DNA of 6,451 nt from JBFKAV01 sp041621405 (GTDB taxonomy: Bacteria > Pseudomonadota > Alphaproteobacteria > Rhodobacterales > Rhodobacteraceae): the NCBI GenBank assembly GCA_041621405.1, contig JBFKAV010000179.1:1-6451 (forward strand). The letters are read 5' to 3'. Each line of letters begins with the position of its first letter. Within the stretch, counting starts at the first letter, position 1. Position numbers and translations under genes: made by a program. The notes under the pieces were generated by a model, which saw nothing but the letters and a program-made list of their open reading frames with translations, was not told where the DNA came from and searched no databases. Below are positions 5,956-6,451 of the stretch, one piece after another.

Positions 5956-6451
5956 CTATTCGGCCGGCGAGCCCTTCGCCCGGCGCTTCACCGGTGCCCA
6001 GATGGTCTTGTTGGTCACGTAGAGCAGCACCGCCAGCACGGCGAGGAACAGCCCCGCCTGGAGGCCGACTTCCTTGCGCGCGATCAGCTTCGGCTCAGCG
6101 GTCCACATCAGGAAGGCGGAAACGTCCTCGGCGATGTGGTGCAGGTCGTTGGCATGGCCGTCGGCGAAGGTCACCGCCTCATCGAAAAGCGGCGGCCCCA
6201 TCGAGATCCAGCCGCCGGGAAAGGCGGTGTTCTCGTAGAGGATGGTGCCCGCCTCCTCCTTCTCCTCGCCGGTATAGCCAGCGAGCAGCGAGACAATGTA
6301 CTCCGGCCCGCCGGTGCCTCGGAAGAGCTGGTTGATGCCAAGGCCATAGGGCCCGTGGAAGCCGGCCCGGGCCTTGGCCATCAGGCTGAGGTCGGGGGCG
6401 TTCGGCAGTGCGCTTTCGGGGAAGTGGTCGGTCGGCTCGCGCGGCCGCTCC
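5956..6451 (-). CDS. petC: Cytochrome c1 of the cytochrome bc1 complex, C-terminal part (5' end outside window)
   Basis: The frame is open from the right edge (last full codon at 6450) to the TAG at 5956-5958, giving 164 residues. The ATG at 6381 is internal, since coding reads through it (NAPDLSLMAKARAG). Visible landmarks of cytochrome c1 are the PDLSLMAKAR segment (about visible residues 19-28), HGPYGLGINQLF, and FPGGWISMGPPLFD, whose Met (about visible residue 84) would be the sixth ligand of heme c. A single hydrophobic C-terminal helix spans about 128-147, and a short basic tail VKRRAKGSPAE follows. Cytochrome c1 passes electrons from the Rieske protein to soluble or membrane cytochrome c. 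Its heme domain is periplasmic and the tail anchors it with the C-terminus in the cytoplasm. The CXXCH heme site and signal peptide are beyond the window. It would be the last gene of a petABC (fbcFBC) operon. It converges with serB. Confidence 0.95.
   Translation of the reverse strand, partial: ERPREPTDHFPESALPNAPDLSLMAKARAGFHGPYGLGINQLFRGTGGPEYIVSLLAGYTGEEKEEAGTILYENTAFPGGWISMGPPLFDEAVTFADGHANDLHHIAEDVSAFLMWTAEPKLIARKEVGLQAGLFLAVLAVLLYVTNKTIWAPVKRRAKGSPAE

Overview
The window looks like a piece of an alphaproteobacterial chromosome, most likely a Rhodobacteraceae-type organism. The basis is high GC with strongly GC-rich third codon positions, a bc1-complex cytochrome c1 of the Rhodobacter kind, a serC-serA unit with a divergent serB, and a cupin protein of the DMSP-lyase type. 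No taxon can be named from the sequence alone. I see no mobile elements, tRNA or rRNA genes, CRISPR arrays, or base-composition breaks, so this reads as ordinary core chromosome.

Layout from left to right. (1) The C-terminal part of a family 2 glycosyltransferase on the plus strand runs in from the left edge and ends at 493. (2) A metallophosphoesterase (PPP/ApaH-like, minus strand, TTG start) meets it tail to tail; the two stop codons share the tetramer CTAG at 490-493. (3) A 203-residue cupin protein (minus) carries the metal-ligand pattern of the DddL/DddQ/DddW group of DMSP lyases. (4) serA (3-phosphoglycerate dehydrogenase, minus) and (5) serC (phosphoserine aminotransferase, minus) form an operon transcribed serC-serA, with a 10-bp inverted repeat directly after the serC stop. 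(6) serB (phosphoserine phosphatase, plus) is divergent from serC. (7) The C-terminal part of cytochrome c1 (petC, minus) enters from the right edge and converges with serB around a 14-bp GC-rich palindrome.

Together serA, serC and serB give the complete phosphorylated pathway of L-serine synthesis: 3-phosphoglycerate to 3-phosphohydroxypyruvate (SerA), to 3-phosphoserine (SerC), to serine (SerB). The 151-base divergent region between serC and serB holds the control signals. These are a plausible sigma-70 promoter for serC, a short leader with two tandem hairpins (the second placing the serC Shine-Dalgarno sequence in its loop), and a 7-bp inverted repeat upstream of serB. The serC leader fits the location and size of the described alphaproteobacterial serC RNA motif, although I could not run a covariance model.

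The observations most worth following are the serC leader, the serC-serA intercistronic hairpin and the substrate of the cupin protein. I did not find a convincing wholly new system here.
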